A stretch of DNA of 64,000 nt from Exophiala sp. HKRS030. Its lineage: Eukaryota > Ascomycota > Eurotiomycetes > Chaetothyriales > Herpotrichiellaceae. Below, one piece after another: positions 1 through 11,200 of this stretch. The translations under genes were made by a program, and so were the position numbers. The stretch is taken from positions 1,922,001 to 1,986,000 of the forward strand of contig JAHWDD010000001.1 in NCBI GenBank assembly GCA_023897205.1, in the 5' to 3' direction. How positions within the stretch are numbered: position 1 is the first letter of the stretch; each line of letters starts with the position of its first letter. The notes beneath the pieces are model-generated. The model was not told where the DNA came from, did not search any database, and saw nothing but the letters and a program-made list of their open reading frames with translations.

Positions 1-737
1 AGTCCCGTGCCGCAGCACAAGGAGTAGTCTCCGATCGTTTCGGCTGCACAATCCCCGCCTCCGTCCTCTGAGGTATCCGTCCCTGGCTCCACCGCGTGTC
101 TATGTTTGCCTGGCTCTTCATCATATCGATTCCCGGGCTCTCCTCGTTTTGGATAGCCAGCTTGCGCCAGCCGCCTCGCTTCTGTGTCATGTCTACGTAG
201 AATGGCCGTCCTCAGAGCACTTTGCGATGGATCCCTGTGTAGGCACCCTTGAGCTGTTGTGGCGAGAGCGTCTCCGATGTGTTGTTGAGAGCTCAGTAGC
301 GTACTCCCTCGTCCAACATCACGCTTGGACTTACAGCGCTCTTGTCTAGGGCTGAGTCAAGAAATTTCACGCCATTTGCCACGACACACTGTGCGACTGT
401 GGAAAGATAGACGTCCCTCTTTTCAACTCCACAAAACGCACAGACTCAGACTTGGGGACTGATCACCAAAGCGCGTTGAGAGTTTGGGGGGTTTTGATGC
501 TACATTCAGCCTGTTGCATTCAAAAGTTCAGGCTATAGACAGAAAGGGTGGAATGTAAGGATACCGTGCAGGCTCCCGTCAACGACATCTGGCTGCTGCC
601 GGGTGTGGAAACAGCTATCGCACCATTGCATTACGGTTTTGTGAATCAAGTGCCAACACTTTCACCATTATCGAGCGAATCAGAAGGATTGGCCACTCTC
701 AAGAAGAACAATCGAGAACGCGGAGGGCTAGGGTGTC
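1..737. other. left edge, no confident gene
   Basis: No recognisable gene. Two frames stay open at the left edge: a minus-strand frame from about 327 to 1, rich in Arg, Glu and Gly, and a plus-strand frame from 2 to 349. Neither has a convincing start or a family match, and open frames on both strands are common in such sequence. Either could belong to a gene lying mostly outside the window. The rest (350-737) is probably the 3' flank of the minus-strand R3H gene. Confidence 0.4.
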
Positions 738-1822
738 TCAGACCATCCCCCAGAGTGGTCGTGGCAATTCAACATCTCGACCAAATTCAACCCCTCGACC
801 CATGAAGCCTCTGGCTCTCTGATCGACGCCAACGTAGGCTTCTCTCCTCTTCTCCTCCCCTTCGACGTCACGAGTTACACTCCATGTCTTCAAGCCGTAA
901 TAGCTTCCAACACAATGCACAAGCCAACGTGCGAAGGCCGCGCCCTTGTCATTGTCCAGGCCCTCAAAGACCATTTTCTCTGAGCTGATTGTCTCGTCCC
1001 ATCCCTCCTCTTTCTGCCGCTGCTTCCGTCCGGGAGAATCGTGCATGGCTCCATTCCTACCGATGAAGACGATCTCTTCGTCCTCTTCACTATCACTCGC
1101 TAGAGGAACATCGTGAAGCCCCTCTTCCCGCAGTCGAGCTTCTCGCTCGTTCCACTTTTGTACAAATGCCCGCACATTCTCTTCGAGGTCCTGAAGCAGA
1201 CCCTTGGCAGCCTTTGCGCGCTTCAACCTCGCACGAACTTCCTTGGGAATACTGATTGCCGCTTCTTCCATGGGGCTGATTCCTGTGTTCCTTTTGCCTC
1301 GAGATCTTGTGCTGTTCTTTCGGCCCTTGAGTTTGGCCTCTACGGCACGCTGAAACTCGGCCGCGTCCCACAGCGGCGCCAGGTAGTATGGGACAGTGCG
1401 TCGAGGGTAGGTTGGATGCACCTCAAAATCGGACGGAAGGGGTGGCTCGACCCAAGGATTCGAGAGAAGACGAGCTGTAAAGTCATGATTAGTTCGGGCG
1501 CAGTTCTGCTTCGTAGTTGTGTGCAATTACCATTCTCCCAGCGGCGGCGCTGCCGCGAACCCTCCTTGCCTCTCAGAAAGGCCTCGCGACGCTCGATACT
1601 ATCCCGGCGGAGGAGCTTACGGTCAGTGTAGACCGAGGATGTTGGACGCGCGGTGGCCTCGATGGGCACAGAGAAGCGTGCAGTCGGCGCAGCCGCAGAT
1701 CGAGGAGGCGCCGGGGGTGTAATTGATACATTCTGCATCCGCTCTGTAATCTCAACGGTGCTTGGAGCAGCTGCTGGTGGTGCTGTGACCTCAGGCGATG
1801 ATGTTACTGGAACGATTGCCAT
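738..1822 (-). CDS. R3H domain-containing protein
   Basis: Two exons, 1822-1531 and 1474-738, separated by a 56-bp intron (donor GTAATT, branch-like CTAATC, acceptor ACAG); 342 aa. The N-terminal region carries the block RRDSIERREAFLRGKEGSRQ followed after the splice by NPWVEPPLPSDFEVHPTYPR, which matches the fungal R3H-associated N-terminal domain. Near the C terminus RWLVH...YYGL supplies the R-x3-H signature of an R3H domain, a single-stranded nucleic-acid binding fold. The first 60 residues are Pro/Ala/Thr rich and probably disordered; the centre is basic and helical. The family is predicted to bind RNA or ssDNA but its role in fungi is not defined. The splice is supported because it joins two conserved halves in frame. 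It is transcribed away from the aminopeptidase gene at 2578. Confidence 0.82.
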
Positions 1823-2577
1823 TTGCGCGTATTGTTATCGGGGGTGATAAGCCGATGTAGTGCGTATCGTTCAACTCCTGGCAATTCTATCACGAATGCT
1901 CCCGTATGAGTCTCTGAAGCACCGCTGACGATTCAGTCAACTAGGCCGACTCTACGACGATTTGTATACGACGAGGAAGCGATGAAAGAGTACGGGACAG
2001 AAGAGAAGGGAAAGAAACGAGATCTGTACTCCTACCGCACGGGCGCATTGATCGCCGGAGCCTCTTCGTCCGTCGAATTACGATAAGCGAGTCCACCACA
2101 TGTGGGTTAACCCGGTGAGTCAAACAGACCTGTGACTGAATGAGTAACTCGTACTCGTACTGCGTCCTCCGTACTTGATCAAGGGAGAGTTAACCTCAAA
2201 CGTCGAGTTGTGCTGGACCTCTATGGCCGACAGACCCGACAGACTCTCTCGTACCCTAAATACAAGTATAGATCACTCGGCTTTTCCTACCTGTGAGCCT
2301 CGTGCACATGGTGCGCCTGTGCTCGCTAGTACAATAGGTGCGAGTACTAGCAATTCGGAGCAAATAGTTGGAGTGTCAAATGGTGCTTATAAGCCGAAAC
2401 CCGCTTATTGCCGCATCATTTGGGGTAGCCTGGTGACCTTATCTGGGCACTGACTGCGATCCAACTCAATGCTGCGACCAGCCATTCCATCATCAAGGCA
2501 TCATATTATATGCTTCTATTTGCACGGAGTACTCGTGTCTTACTATTCTCTCCTTGGATTATCACTATACATTAGAC
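1823..2577. other. divergent intergenic region
   Basis: 755 bp between two genes transcribed outward (R3H protein to the left, aminopeptidase to the right), so it should hold both promoters. An AT-rich ATTATATG at about 2504-2511 lies some 70 bp before the aminopeptidase ATG and could act as a TATA element. A near match to the TACGGAGTA motif lies at 2524. No other gene seen. Confidence 0.5.
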
Positions 2578-3821
2578 ATGAAGTGCCCTTCACTGCTTGC
2601 GTTTGCAGCTGCTTGCGCTAGTGTCGCAGCGTTTTCTATTGATCTGCAGAAAGTCGTCCTCGATGACCAGCGTCCCGTAGGCCGCGAGACGTTCCTGATT
2701 GAATCAAGTCCGGGAGAAACAAAATGGGTCACTGAAGATGAAAAATGGGAACTGAAGAGGGTATGCGGGCTGCCAACCTTTCCATCTCCCCTTTGGTCTC
2801 GTGCCTGGGTAGCTGCTGACATTTTCCTGTCTAGAATGGCGTACAGTTCATGGATATCACCGAAAATGGACACACCTATCCTTACGTTGTCTCTACCGAG
2901 ACCGAGTCTACTCGCGTCACCTATCCATCGAAAGCGCAGTACAACAAGACTGTGAAGTCACTCGCAAAAACACTGGACAAGAACAATATGCGCAAACACC
3001 TCGAAGGACTGACCTCATTCCATACCCGCTATTATAAGAGCCAATACGGCATTGATGCAGCTCAATGGCTGTATGAGCAGATCAACACGACCATCTCAGA
3101 CTCAGGTGCTTTCAGCTATGGCGCAACGTTGAACAAGTTTGATCATCCTTGGGGACAATTCAGCATAATCGCAAGGATACCAGGGAAGAGCAACCACACA
3201 GTTGTAATTGGAGCACATCTCGACAGTATCAACCTGTTCTTGCCCTCTATCTTGGGTGCTCCAGGCGCCGATGATGATGGCAGTGGAACTGTGACGATCC
3301 TCGAAGCACTTACTGCTCTTCTCCATTCCAAGGACATCATCAAAGGAAAGGCCGAAAACACCATCGAGTTCCATTGGTATTCTGCCGAAGAAGGTGGACT
3401 CCTTGGTAGCCAAGCCATCTTCAAATCATACCACGACAGCCAGAAATCGATCAAGGCAATGATTCAGCAAGACATGACAGGTTACGTGGAGCAGACGCTT
3501 GCCCACGGCAAGCCCGAGTCCGTCGGCGTCATCACCGACTTTGTCAATGCGGACCTCACCGAGTTTATCAAAGAAATCATTACAGTATACTGTGACATCC
3601 CATATACACTGACCAAATGTGGCTATGCTTGCTCGGATCATGCATCGGCAAGCAAGTATGGATATCCCTCAGCATTCGTGATTGAGTCGGATTTCGAGTA
3701 TAGCGACAAGAAGATCCATACGACGGAGGACCTGATCAAATATCTCAGCTTTGACCATATGCTCCAACATGCAAAGATGACTTTGGGGTTTGCATATGAG
3801 GCTGCATTTGCAAAGTTCTGA
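2578..3821 (+). CDS. lap1: secreted leucine aminopeptidase, M28E family
   Basis: Two exons, 2578-2760 and 2835-3821, with a 74-bp phase-0 intron (GTATGC ... TGTCTAG); 389 aa, the usual length for fungal Lap1. It removes N-terminal residues from peptides outside the cell. The start is the ATG at 2578, which begins a typical signal peptide ([18 protein letters not shown]); an N-terminal propeptide follows. Co-catalytic zinc motifs of family M28 are all present: GAHLDS (His about 189), PGADDDGSG (Asp about 207), AEEGGLLGS (catalytic and ligand Glu), QQDMTGY (Asp) and [12 protein letters not shown] (His). The upstream TTG that extends the frame is not a plausible fungal start. Secreted aminopeptidases are often induced by protein as nitrogen source; no such element was tested here. 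Confidence 0.93.
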
Positions 3822-4471
3822 TTCAATTTCTGCATGGCGTTTATGGGCTGCGGATGTACATATATGTCGTGATGGGCATGGCTGACGAAGACGGTGAAGG
3901 GCCGCGCCGCCACATCAGACCCCTCAGATGAGGTTCATAGCACTAACTACCTAGGTACCTTAGTTTTATCTTATATTTAGTGTGCAGCATCAACTGACAC
4001 CTTTAGACTAGAGTTATGGTTGTCCTTGATTTCCATCTCGATGTCGTTCGCTGGTGCTCATTGGAGAAAGAAGCCAATTGTATGGACCGGGACGCTACTT
4101 CCATGACTCGGTTTCTGACGTAATGGTTCCCCGCAAAGTCCCGGTCAGGAGTTGCATTCTACAGTTACTCGTAACCCTTCACTCTAAGGCTGCATCAGTT
4201 CTCGCTAAACAAACTTGAACAATCACGAGAACAACCCTGAACCAGGCAGAAACAGGCAAGATCTCTGCTCCTCGTTTCCTCTTTATAATCTGTCGTCCCC
4301 CCTCGTACTTGGACTCGAGATCCTCCTCTCCTCTCTCATTGACTCAGTCCTCCCTCTCGAGTTGAAGGATAGACACCTTTATTACAGACCTGGGCAAGAC
4401 TGAAGACTCCGGCAGGAACTTGATACAGCCTACAACATGGCCAATTGTTGGTGCTCACCCCCTTGTGCTGT
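3822..4471. other. intergenic region, tandem genes
   Basis: 650 bp holding the 3' flank of the aminopeptidase and the promoter of the DUF1774 gene. It contains an ACCTAGGTACCT-like palindromic stretch near 3948-3959, a type of sequence also seen near 7915 and 12400. A CT-rich run from about 4260 to 4370 resembles a fungal core promoter or leader. No gene seen. Confidence 0.4.
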
Positions 4472-5459
4472 ATGGGCAACCACTCTGACTTCTGGACAGG
4501 GAATCCATTCGCCAAACGCGAAGAGTTCACCAAGAACAACCTCATCGCCTACAAAATCCTCACCATTGTTTCCTGGCTTGTCCTGGTCATCTTCGGCGCG
4601 TACTACACCTTCTCCCGGCCAGTCGACTGCGGACACAAGCATCTCTGCCACACAATATGGGGTCAAAATAGCCACAGGCGCACACCCTTCAGCTTGAACT
4701 CGGTCATAACCAGCATTTACTGGGTTATCGTGTTGATTCTGCAGGCACATTATGTTCGTTACCTTTGGAGCGCAGACAAGGCTTTTGTGACCAGCGCCGC
4801 CAATGTTGGGAGCCATTTCATCTTTGTATGTTCACCCAGATAGCTGTAGATGCAGCCAACTCACCAATTTTTGCAGCATAATCTTCTCACATTTGGCTTC
4901 ATCATGTTGTGGGTGCGAGGTCATTTCTGGCAAGGAGAGCTGCTACTTATTGTCAACCTCTTCAACCTGACTCTGCTCTACTTTGGTCATTCCACAACCC
5001 CTCTCTTCATCCACCTCCCGGTCGTCTCCGCGCCGCTGGCCTGGAACTACGTTGCGATCCTGTGGGACGGTGCAGCAATGGTCAACGCACATACTTTACC
5101 TGCCCGAATCGTGGCCAACATTTTTATCTGGGGTCTCCTTGTGTTAGGAGCGTTCTTCCTCCTTACCTTCAAGGACTATACCATGGGCCTGGAGTTAGCG
5201 GTGCTCTCACTGGGTAAGTTCAGCTCCTTTAGTGCTGGAATTAAGCTGATCATCACATATAGCTCTCGCCGTCGGTCAACTCGGAACTCATGTTATTGCG
5301 CTGCAATGGATCTTTGCGTTTGTCATTGCGGGATGCTTGACTGTCATGTCTTTGCTCATAGGTGCACCAAAGGTATTTGGTCAAGACAGGACCATTCGTC
5401 AAGAAGGAGCCATTGTCAGTGAGGATAGAGAAAGGGCACCGCTTCTAGGCGACGAGTAA
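4472..5459 (+). CDS. DUF1774-type multispanning membrane protein
   Basis: Three exons, 4472-4825, 4877-5213 and 5263-5459 (introns of 51 and 49 bp, donors GTATGT and GTAAGT); 295 aa. The protein has about six to seven hydrophobic segments and a charged C-terminal tail ending APLLGDE. Conserved blocks include NPFAKREEFTKNNLIAYKIL near the start, TIWGQNSHRRTPFSLNSVIT and YWVIVLILQAHYVRYLW; this is the pattern of the fungal DUF1774 family, whose function is unknown. The three exons join in frame only with these splice sites, and the sequence across both junctions stays hydrophobic and family-like. The ATG at 4472 is chosen because family members start with a short polar stretch before NPFAKRE. 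Likely location is an internal or plasma membrane (inference). Confidence 0.82.
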
Positions 5460-5957
5460 ATGAACGAGGGTTTCGACGTCATAGCTCTTGAACGCGTTCT
5501 CTTGGAACTAAACACGAGTTTGCACGGAGGTGCTCCTCTGAAGATAGTCGAGGCGACTGCAGCGTTTTCTCATGAGTGGAAAGGGGCACAGGTACTCATG
5601 GTTATGTGGCGTTATTTGTTATTTCCGTGGAAGATGAATGTTGGTGGGGTAATTTGTAGCGAAGCAGGCAATGGCATTTTATGAAGTATGCACCAGAACT
5701 TTTGAAGTTCTGCTGGACTATGACTCCTGATATGTTGATGCGAAGGTTTTTTAAGCCTGATATATGATCCCTAAGTATTGCCATGTCTGACTGCCTTGTT
5801 CGCGAAGATATAAAAGTGGTGGTTGCCTTGTCGCCTTGATTTATTTTACACAAAGCCAAAAGGATAGTCGTAATTCTCAATATTAAACAAAAGATAACCA
5901 CGTACCCTTTCAGATCTATAAATTTTTTCTAATCGGATGTTACCGCCAGAATCCTCA
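5460..5957. other. convergent 3' flanks
   Basis: 498 bp between the stops of two converging genes. The right half is AT-rich, as expected for polyadenylation regions on both strands. The frame after 5460 is a read-on of non-coding sequence. No gene or repeat seen. Confidence 0.45.
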
Positions 5958-6998
5958 TCATCGTAGAAGGTCTCCCTTTGTAGCAGCGGTTGCATCTGGC
6001 GAGGTTGCGCTTTCGGTGAATCTTTGATCGAGGGCTTTGATCAGGGCGTAGATGCCGCCGAGGAGGGGTGTCTGGACTCCCCTCTGGCCCGCGACGCGGA
6101 GGGCGTTGCCCACGATGGCGTCGACCTCCATGTTCCGGGACGCCAGCGCGTCGGCCATCATGCTCGGCTGGACGCCCGGCGGTGACCGGGCCTGGGCGCG
6201 GCCCAGCTGGTGGTCGACCTTGGATTCGTCGAGCTCCGGGTAGCCCGCGGCGTGGGCCACCGCGGCGATCTCGAGCATGACCCGCCGGACGAGGGCGGTG
6301 GCTTCCCCGGACGGCGACGAGCGCATGAACTGCACGTCCCGGCTCCGCGAGAGCGCGCAGATGGGGTTCCACGACGCGTTGACCAGCAGCTTGTTCCACC
6401 GCTCGGACTGGACGTCGTCGTGGACGAAGGCCGTGCCTCCCGCGGACCGGAGCAGACTCGCAAACGATTCCGCGGCGGCCTTGTGTGACGGTGGAACTCC
6501 TCGGGCAGGGTAGGTGCCGATGTGCAGCCGCTCGACCTCACCGTGGGCGATGGTGCCCGGCGAGGTCTGCGTGGCGGGCAAGTAGACGACGCAACTGAGC
6601 AGAGGGTTGTCGGGGAACCTGGACGAGTAAATGTCTTCGATCGCGATGCCGTTCTGGACGAGGACGATGGTGGTACTAGCCTCCGACGACACCGCCGGGG
6701 AGATCTGTTCGGGAAGCGAGGGCGTGCTCGGGATGGCCTTTGCCGTGACGATGATGTAGTCGAACGGTTTGCCCTGGGATTTGGCCACGGCCTCGTCCAC
6801 GGTCCGTACCACCTGTGGACGAACCTTGAGGTTCTGACCGAACAAGGTCGAGTTGATGGTGAATCCTTCCGAGGAGGCGGCGTCGTAATTGGAACGACAG
6901 ACGGCGAAGATGTTGTCGGGGGTGATGGCGCGGGAGAAGATGTATGAATACACGGCGCCGATGCTTCCCGTACCAAATATCAGGATACGAGGTGACAT
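5958..6998 (-). CDS. ketopantoate reductase-like protein (ApbA/PanE family)
   Basis: Single exon, 346 aa, the normal length for the family. The enzyme family reduces 2-dehydropantoate to pantoate with NADPH in pantothenate and CoA synthesis; many fungal paralogues act on other 2-oxo acids, so the substrate is not certain. The N terminus has the Rossmann motif GTGSIGAVY (residues 9-17), then VQNG (114-117) and the catalytic-domain motif RWNKLLVNASWNPICAL with the likely catalytic Lys203 and Asn207. The C-terminal helical domain is complete. The ATG at 6998 gives the usual start directly before the first beta strand (PRILIFG). The gene is strikingly G/C-ending in its codons compared with both neighbours. 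A TATA-like element far upstream on the same strand (7514-7520) suggests a long or spliced 5' leader. Confidence 0.85.
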   Translation of the reverse strand: MSPRILIFGTGSIGAVYSYIFSRAITPDNIFAVCRSNYDAASSEGFTINSTLFGQNLKVRPQVVRTVDEAVAKSQGKPFDYIIVTAKAIPSTPSLPEQISPAVSSEASTTIVLVQNGIAIEDIYSSRFPDNPLLSCVVYLPATQTSPGTIAHGEVERLHIGTYPARGVPPSHKAAAESFASLLRSAGGTAFVHDDVQSERWNKLLVNASWNPICALSRSRDVQFMRSSPSGEATALVRRVMLEIAAVAHAAGYPELDESKVDHQLGRAQARSPPGVQPSMMADALASRNMEVDAIVGNALRVAGQRGVQTPLLGGIYALIKALDQRFTESATSPDATAATKGDLLR

Positions 6999-8255
6999 GT
7001 TTGTGCTTGGACTGTCGTCAGTGAGTGAGAGAGAAACCGAAAACGACGTCTGAATTCAACGAGATACGCTGAGTGAGTAGCTATGGAGCACACTACCATT
7101 GTCAAAGGAGTACGGAGTAGGTAGATAGCTGTGTCAATATATTGTAACTCCGTCTGTGGCGACGCGAGATGATCCCACGGTGATCCGGGGGAATAGCCGA
7201 TCGGAAATCGACCGTTGGAGATAAGAGAAAGCTCCCCAGTTTCGTACGCTCTGTTTTGTCGAGGGGTTGAAGACACACTACTAGACATGGGAGAAGACAG
7301 ATGGCAGAAAATCGTTGAAAGGGGTAAGATGAAACTAGAAAGACATTGACCTACCTCGCATTGGTGGCGATTTGGTTGTTTTGCATACGCCAAGCTGTAT
7401 TGGTAAAGTGTCGAGCTGCGGTTGATGAGAGGCGAGAGGTCTTTGATAATGCCAGCGCTGGTCTTGTGTCGATGTGTCGGTAGGTGAAATAGACTTGCTG
7501 AGCTGGCATGTACTTATAAAGCTTTCGATCTGGTAGGGCTCCGAGAGGGAAGGGGTTTGTAGACAGTACTTGTCTAGGAAGACGAAACCGTTTCTTGACA
7601 GACTTCATCATGGATGAGAATGACTTGATGGTGTTGGCCTTGTTCAACTCTTATACGGTCAGCCGCGTCAACGTCATCGATAGACATGGGAGCAAGTTTC
7701 AAGGACGTTGTCGTTGACATGAAGGGGTGTTGTTGGCCATTACAGAGTAGTAAGATCTGTTTGGCCTCGGTGCCATCGGGATGAGGTTAGGTTCGCGGTG
7801 TGAGAAAAACTTGGATGCTTATTGGGAGGTTCTGCCCTATATCAAATGGGGCACGAATGATGAATTACGGGGTAAGGAGCAGGTCGTATTGTATGTACAG
7901 AGTACCTGGGTCAGGTACCTTATTTTAGGGGTCTCTTTTAGGCGGCTGTCACACGTTCATAGGCGCTTGGTGAGATCGTTCCTCAGGGCCCCGGCGAGAA
8001 AAGGGATTAGCCTGGCTGTTTTAGTGAGTCCAGGGTTCGCGTTGTTTGCTGCAAAAGACCCTGGTCGATGCCTCTGACTGGCCTGAGCGCGACCAAAAAT
8101 GACGTTGATGTTTTGTGTGGGCGCCCGTTGTCTCGAAAGACACATCTCCCGCTTTGCACCACCGTCGTTTGCACTCAAGAGAACACCATAACCATTTGGC
8201 AGTCTGTGTAAAGTGCATGGGACACAGACACCAACGACAGATACAGTGAATCGCC
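6999..8255. other. 1.26 kb intergenic region with minus-strand leader
   Basis: This lies between the divergent ketopantoate-reductase-like and Hos3 genes. On the minus strand a TATA-like TTTATAAG (7514-7520) is followed by an open frame (ATG at 7612, stop near 7351) with a mitochondrial-presequence-like Arg/Ser/Thr-rich end, then a donor-like GTAGGT near 7355, and a second open frame (ATG 7288 to 6980) that overlaps the reductase start. This could be a spliced 5' leader of the reductase or a small separate gene; I cannot decide. One TACGGAGTA motif lies at 7111-7119. Confidence 0.35.
7511..7521 (-). promoter_or_regulatory. TATA-like element
   Basis: On the minus strand the sequence reads TTTATAAGTA, a good match to a TATA box. 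It lies about 515 bp before the ATG of the ketopantoate-reductase-like gene, so it would imply a long, perhaps spliced, leader or an unrecognised small upstream gene. Confidence 0.3.
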
Positions 8256-11200
8256 ATGGACCCGGACATACCTGCTCCTTCAATAGAAGAGGAGTCTCTG
8301 CCGCATCGCGACAAACAAAATGCCAGACCTCCATTCGCGTCTCCCGCCATCAAAGTGAATCACCACAACCCAATTCACCAGAATAATGCCGCTGCCGTGC
8401 CCCTTCCACCCTCATCTCCCATGCGAACACCCTATCGAAGTCCCTCGGCGAGCAATCTGAAAACCAAATCCCCCTCTCCGCGTACCCCTTCCCGTCCGCG
8501 TACCCCTTCCCGTTCGCCCTCAGTCGCAAGTTCGTATCGCGACGACAAGAGACAATCGACCCCTGTGTTGGTCAGTAAGCGATCGACCTCCAGCCTGAGT
8601 GCTGCAAGAGGAACGACCCCTGCGTTTCGACGTGCCTCTTCAAACCTCAACCCGGCTTCTCCAGTACCATATGGAAAGATGGCGGTACCACACGAGAAGC
8701 CTCAGTTGACCCCCAGTTCAGTCGCAAAGGAATACTTTGGTAAAGAACTGGAAGCGCATGCCTCTCTCCAATCACCACTGGCGGTCATAGTTCACGATGC
8801 ATGCTATGGCCATCGCTTCTCTCGCCCACGAACAACCAAGAATGCTTTGGCCACAATTGTCGAAAGACCGGAGAGAATCCATGCCACATTGCTGGGTGCT
8901 TCGACCGCCTACGTGCGCTTAGGAGGTCGGCATGCCGAAGGGCAACATGCTCCTCGACCTAAACACAGCCCTCAACATGTACGGGAGATCCCATTCCAGA
9001 TACGCAAGACTTCTCGCAACTTGCCGCTCACGCATCCTTCGGTGGCTTTCGTGCATGGCTCCAAGTGGATGGAAGAGTTACAAATCATGTGCGACACAGC
9101 AGAGGGGAAACTCGCGATGAATGGTAAAGAGTTGGCACGTCCGATCGGGTATGGCAAGGATGAGAACGGCAGCCCTCTACCTAAGTTGCACGAAGGTGAT
9201 TTATACCTGTGCAGAGAATCACTCGCTGCCTTCCAAGGCTGCCTTGGTGGTGTCTGTGATGCAGTCGATACTGTCTTCTCTTCAGATACCACGAGACGAG
9301 CGTTTGTCTGTATTCGCCCTCCAGGACATCATTGTTCCACGAACTTCCCGTCAGGGTTCTGTTGGCTCAACAATGTTCACGTCGGCATTGCGTATGCAGC
9401 CATGACTCACGGCCTCACTCACGCAGCAATCATAGATTTCGACTTGCATCACGGTGACGGCTCTCAGAACATTGCCTGGGCGCAGAATCGCAAAGCTCAC
9501 ACCGCGGCCAAAAATGCGGCTTCACACAAGAAGATCCCGATAGGCTATTACAGCCTTCACGATATCAACTCTTATCCTTGCGAATGGGGCGACGAGGAGA
9601 AGGTTCAGAAAGCGAGTCTATGCATTGAGAATGCCCATGGCCAATCAATTTGGAATGTCCACCTTGAGCCGTGGAACTCTCTTGAGGAATTCTGGCAACT
9701 CTATGAGACAAAGTACACGATCCTTCTTCATAAAGCCAGAATATTTCTGCGCCATCATACTGCAAGACTTCGTGCTGCAGGGAACCAGTCACCCAGGGCG
9801 GCCATCTTCATTTCTGCTGGTTTCGACGCGAGTGAGTGGGAAGGCGCCGGGATGCAGAGACACAGCGTCAACGTGCCGACAGAGTTTTACGCTCGATTTA
9901 CGGCTGACATTGTGAAGTTGGCTCATGAGGAGAACCTAGGCGTCGACGACCGTGTAATCAGCGTGCTCGAAGGCGGATATAGCGACCGTGCGCTGACTTC
10001 GGGGGTGCTGAGCCATATCTGTGGCTTCTCTGGGAACCCAGAGGGCGCCGCCAATGGCCATGGACTATCGGTTGCAGGCGACAATAAATTTCAAACAATC
10101 AACAACTGGATCGCAGAATCAGTCAGTAACTCATATCTTCCCGACTGGTGGGCTCTTCAAAATCTAGAAGAGCTGGAGGCAGTCGTTGCAGGTCGGCAGC
10201 CTCCAACAGCAAAATCACTCAAAGACAAAACAGGAAATTACTCCTCGCCTACCCAAGCATCGACCTTGAAGATGACTGATCATGCCAGAGAGAGGCATTC
10301 CCTGTCGGCACTCCAAGCTAGATTGGGGTCCGAGTCAGAATACACACCACCTCCACCTGATGTCGACTGGGCCGTCGCATCTTACGAATTGTCTCGAATC
10401 ATTATTCCCGGGGATCGGCAAACACAAAGCTGCACTCATGAAGAGCTTAATGCAGAGGCGGCCAGGGCCAGACGAGAACGGCAATCCACAGTAGGGGTCC
10501 CTGCTGGGCCGGATGAGCGTATGCAACTCCGAGATCGCAAAGCGAAGCTTCCTCCGCCGCCACCAATTCCTTCCACCAGGGTCGCTTCACGTAACGAACA
10601 CCGGCGGACCACTATTGCGGCGATTAGTGACCTCCCAGATCCGTCCATGCAAGGCGTCGAAAGTGCCATGACCCGTCCTCGTAGGAGGTCCAGCGATGCG
10701 TCAAGTATCTTGTCGAGTTTCCAAAACATGAAGTTATCCGAAGCTGGAGGCGCTGATACGACGGCGCCCGCAAATCATGTCACAAGTTCCAGAGCAGGAT
10801 CTGTTATGACTGAGAAGTCCACAAAAGCTGTTGCGATCAAAAAGACAAGAGCGCCTGTAACGACGAAAACTACAGCAAAACTCAAATCGAGCCCTCGAAA
10901 ACCAAAGGCAATGCCACCACCTGATGGTAGTGTCAATGGTGGCGCTCTCTCCTCAAAGCCTTCGGTGATCGACGAGAAGAAAGTACTTGGCGGAGGCGAA
11001 AAAAGAGACTTTTCAAATCCTTCTCGAAGTGGAAGCGCCGATGAAGTTGATTCTCTGACCAATGGAGTGAAGAAGATCAGCATAAAATTGAACATGACCA
11101 CGGCTGAAAAGAATGCAGCAAAGGAACAGCATCGAGCAGCGGATGAGAAACAGAAGAAACCTCGCGCTCCGAGGAAATCAGCAGTGCCGAAAACAACCAA

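Noticed and set aside
5958..6998. Horizontal transfer of the GC-rich ketopantoate-reductase-like gene
   Set aside because: Several other ordinary genes here (asparaginase, transporter, rpf1, sec66) show the same C/G-ending codon use, so composition alone is no evidence.
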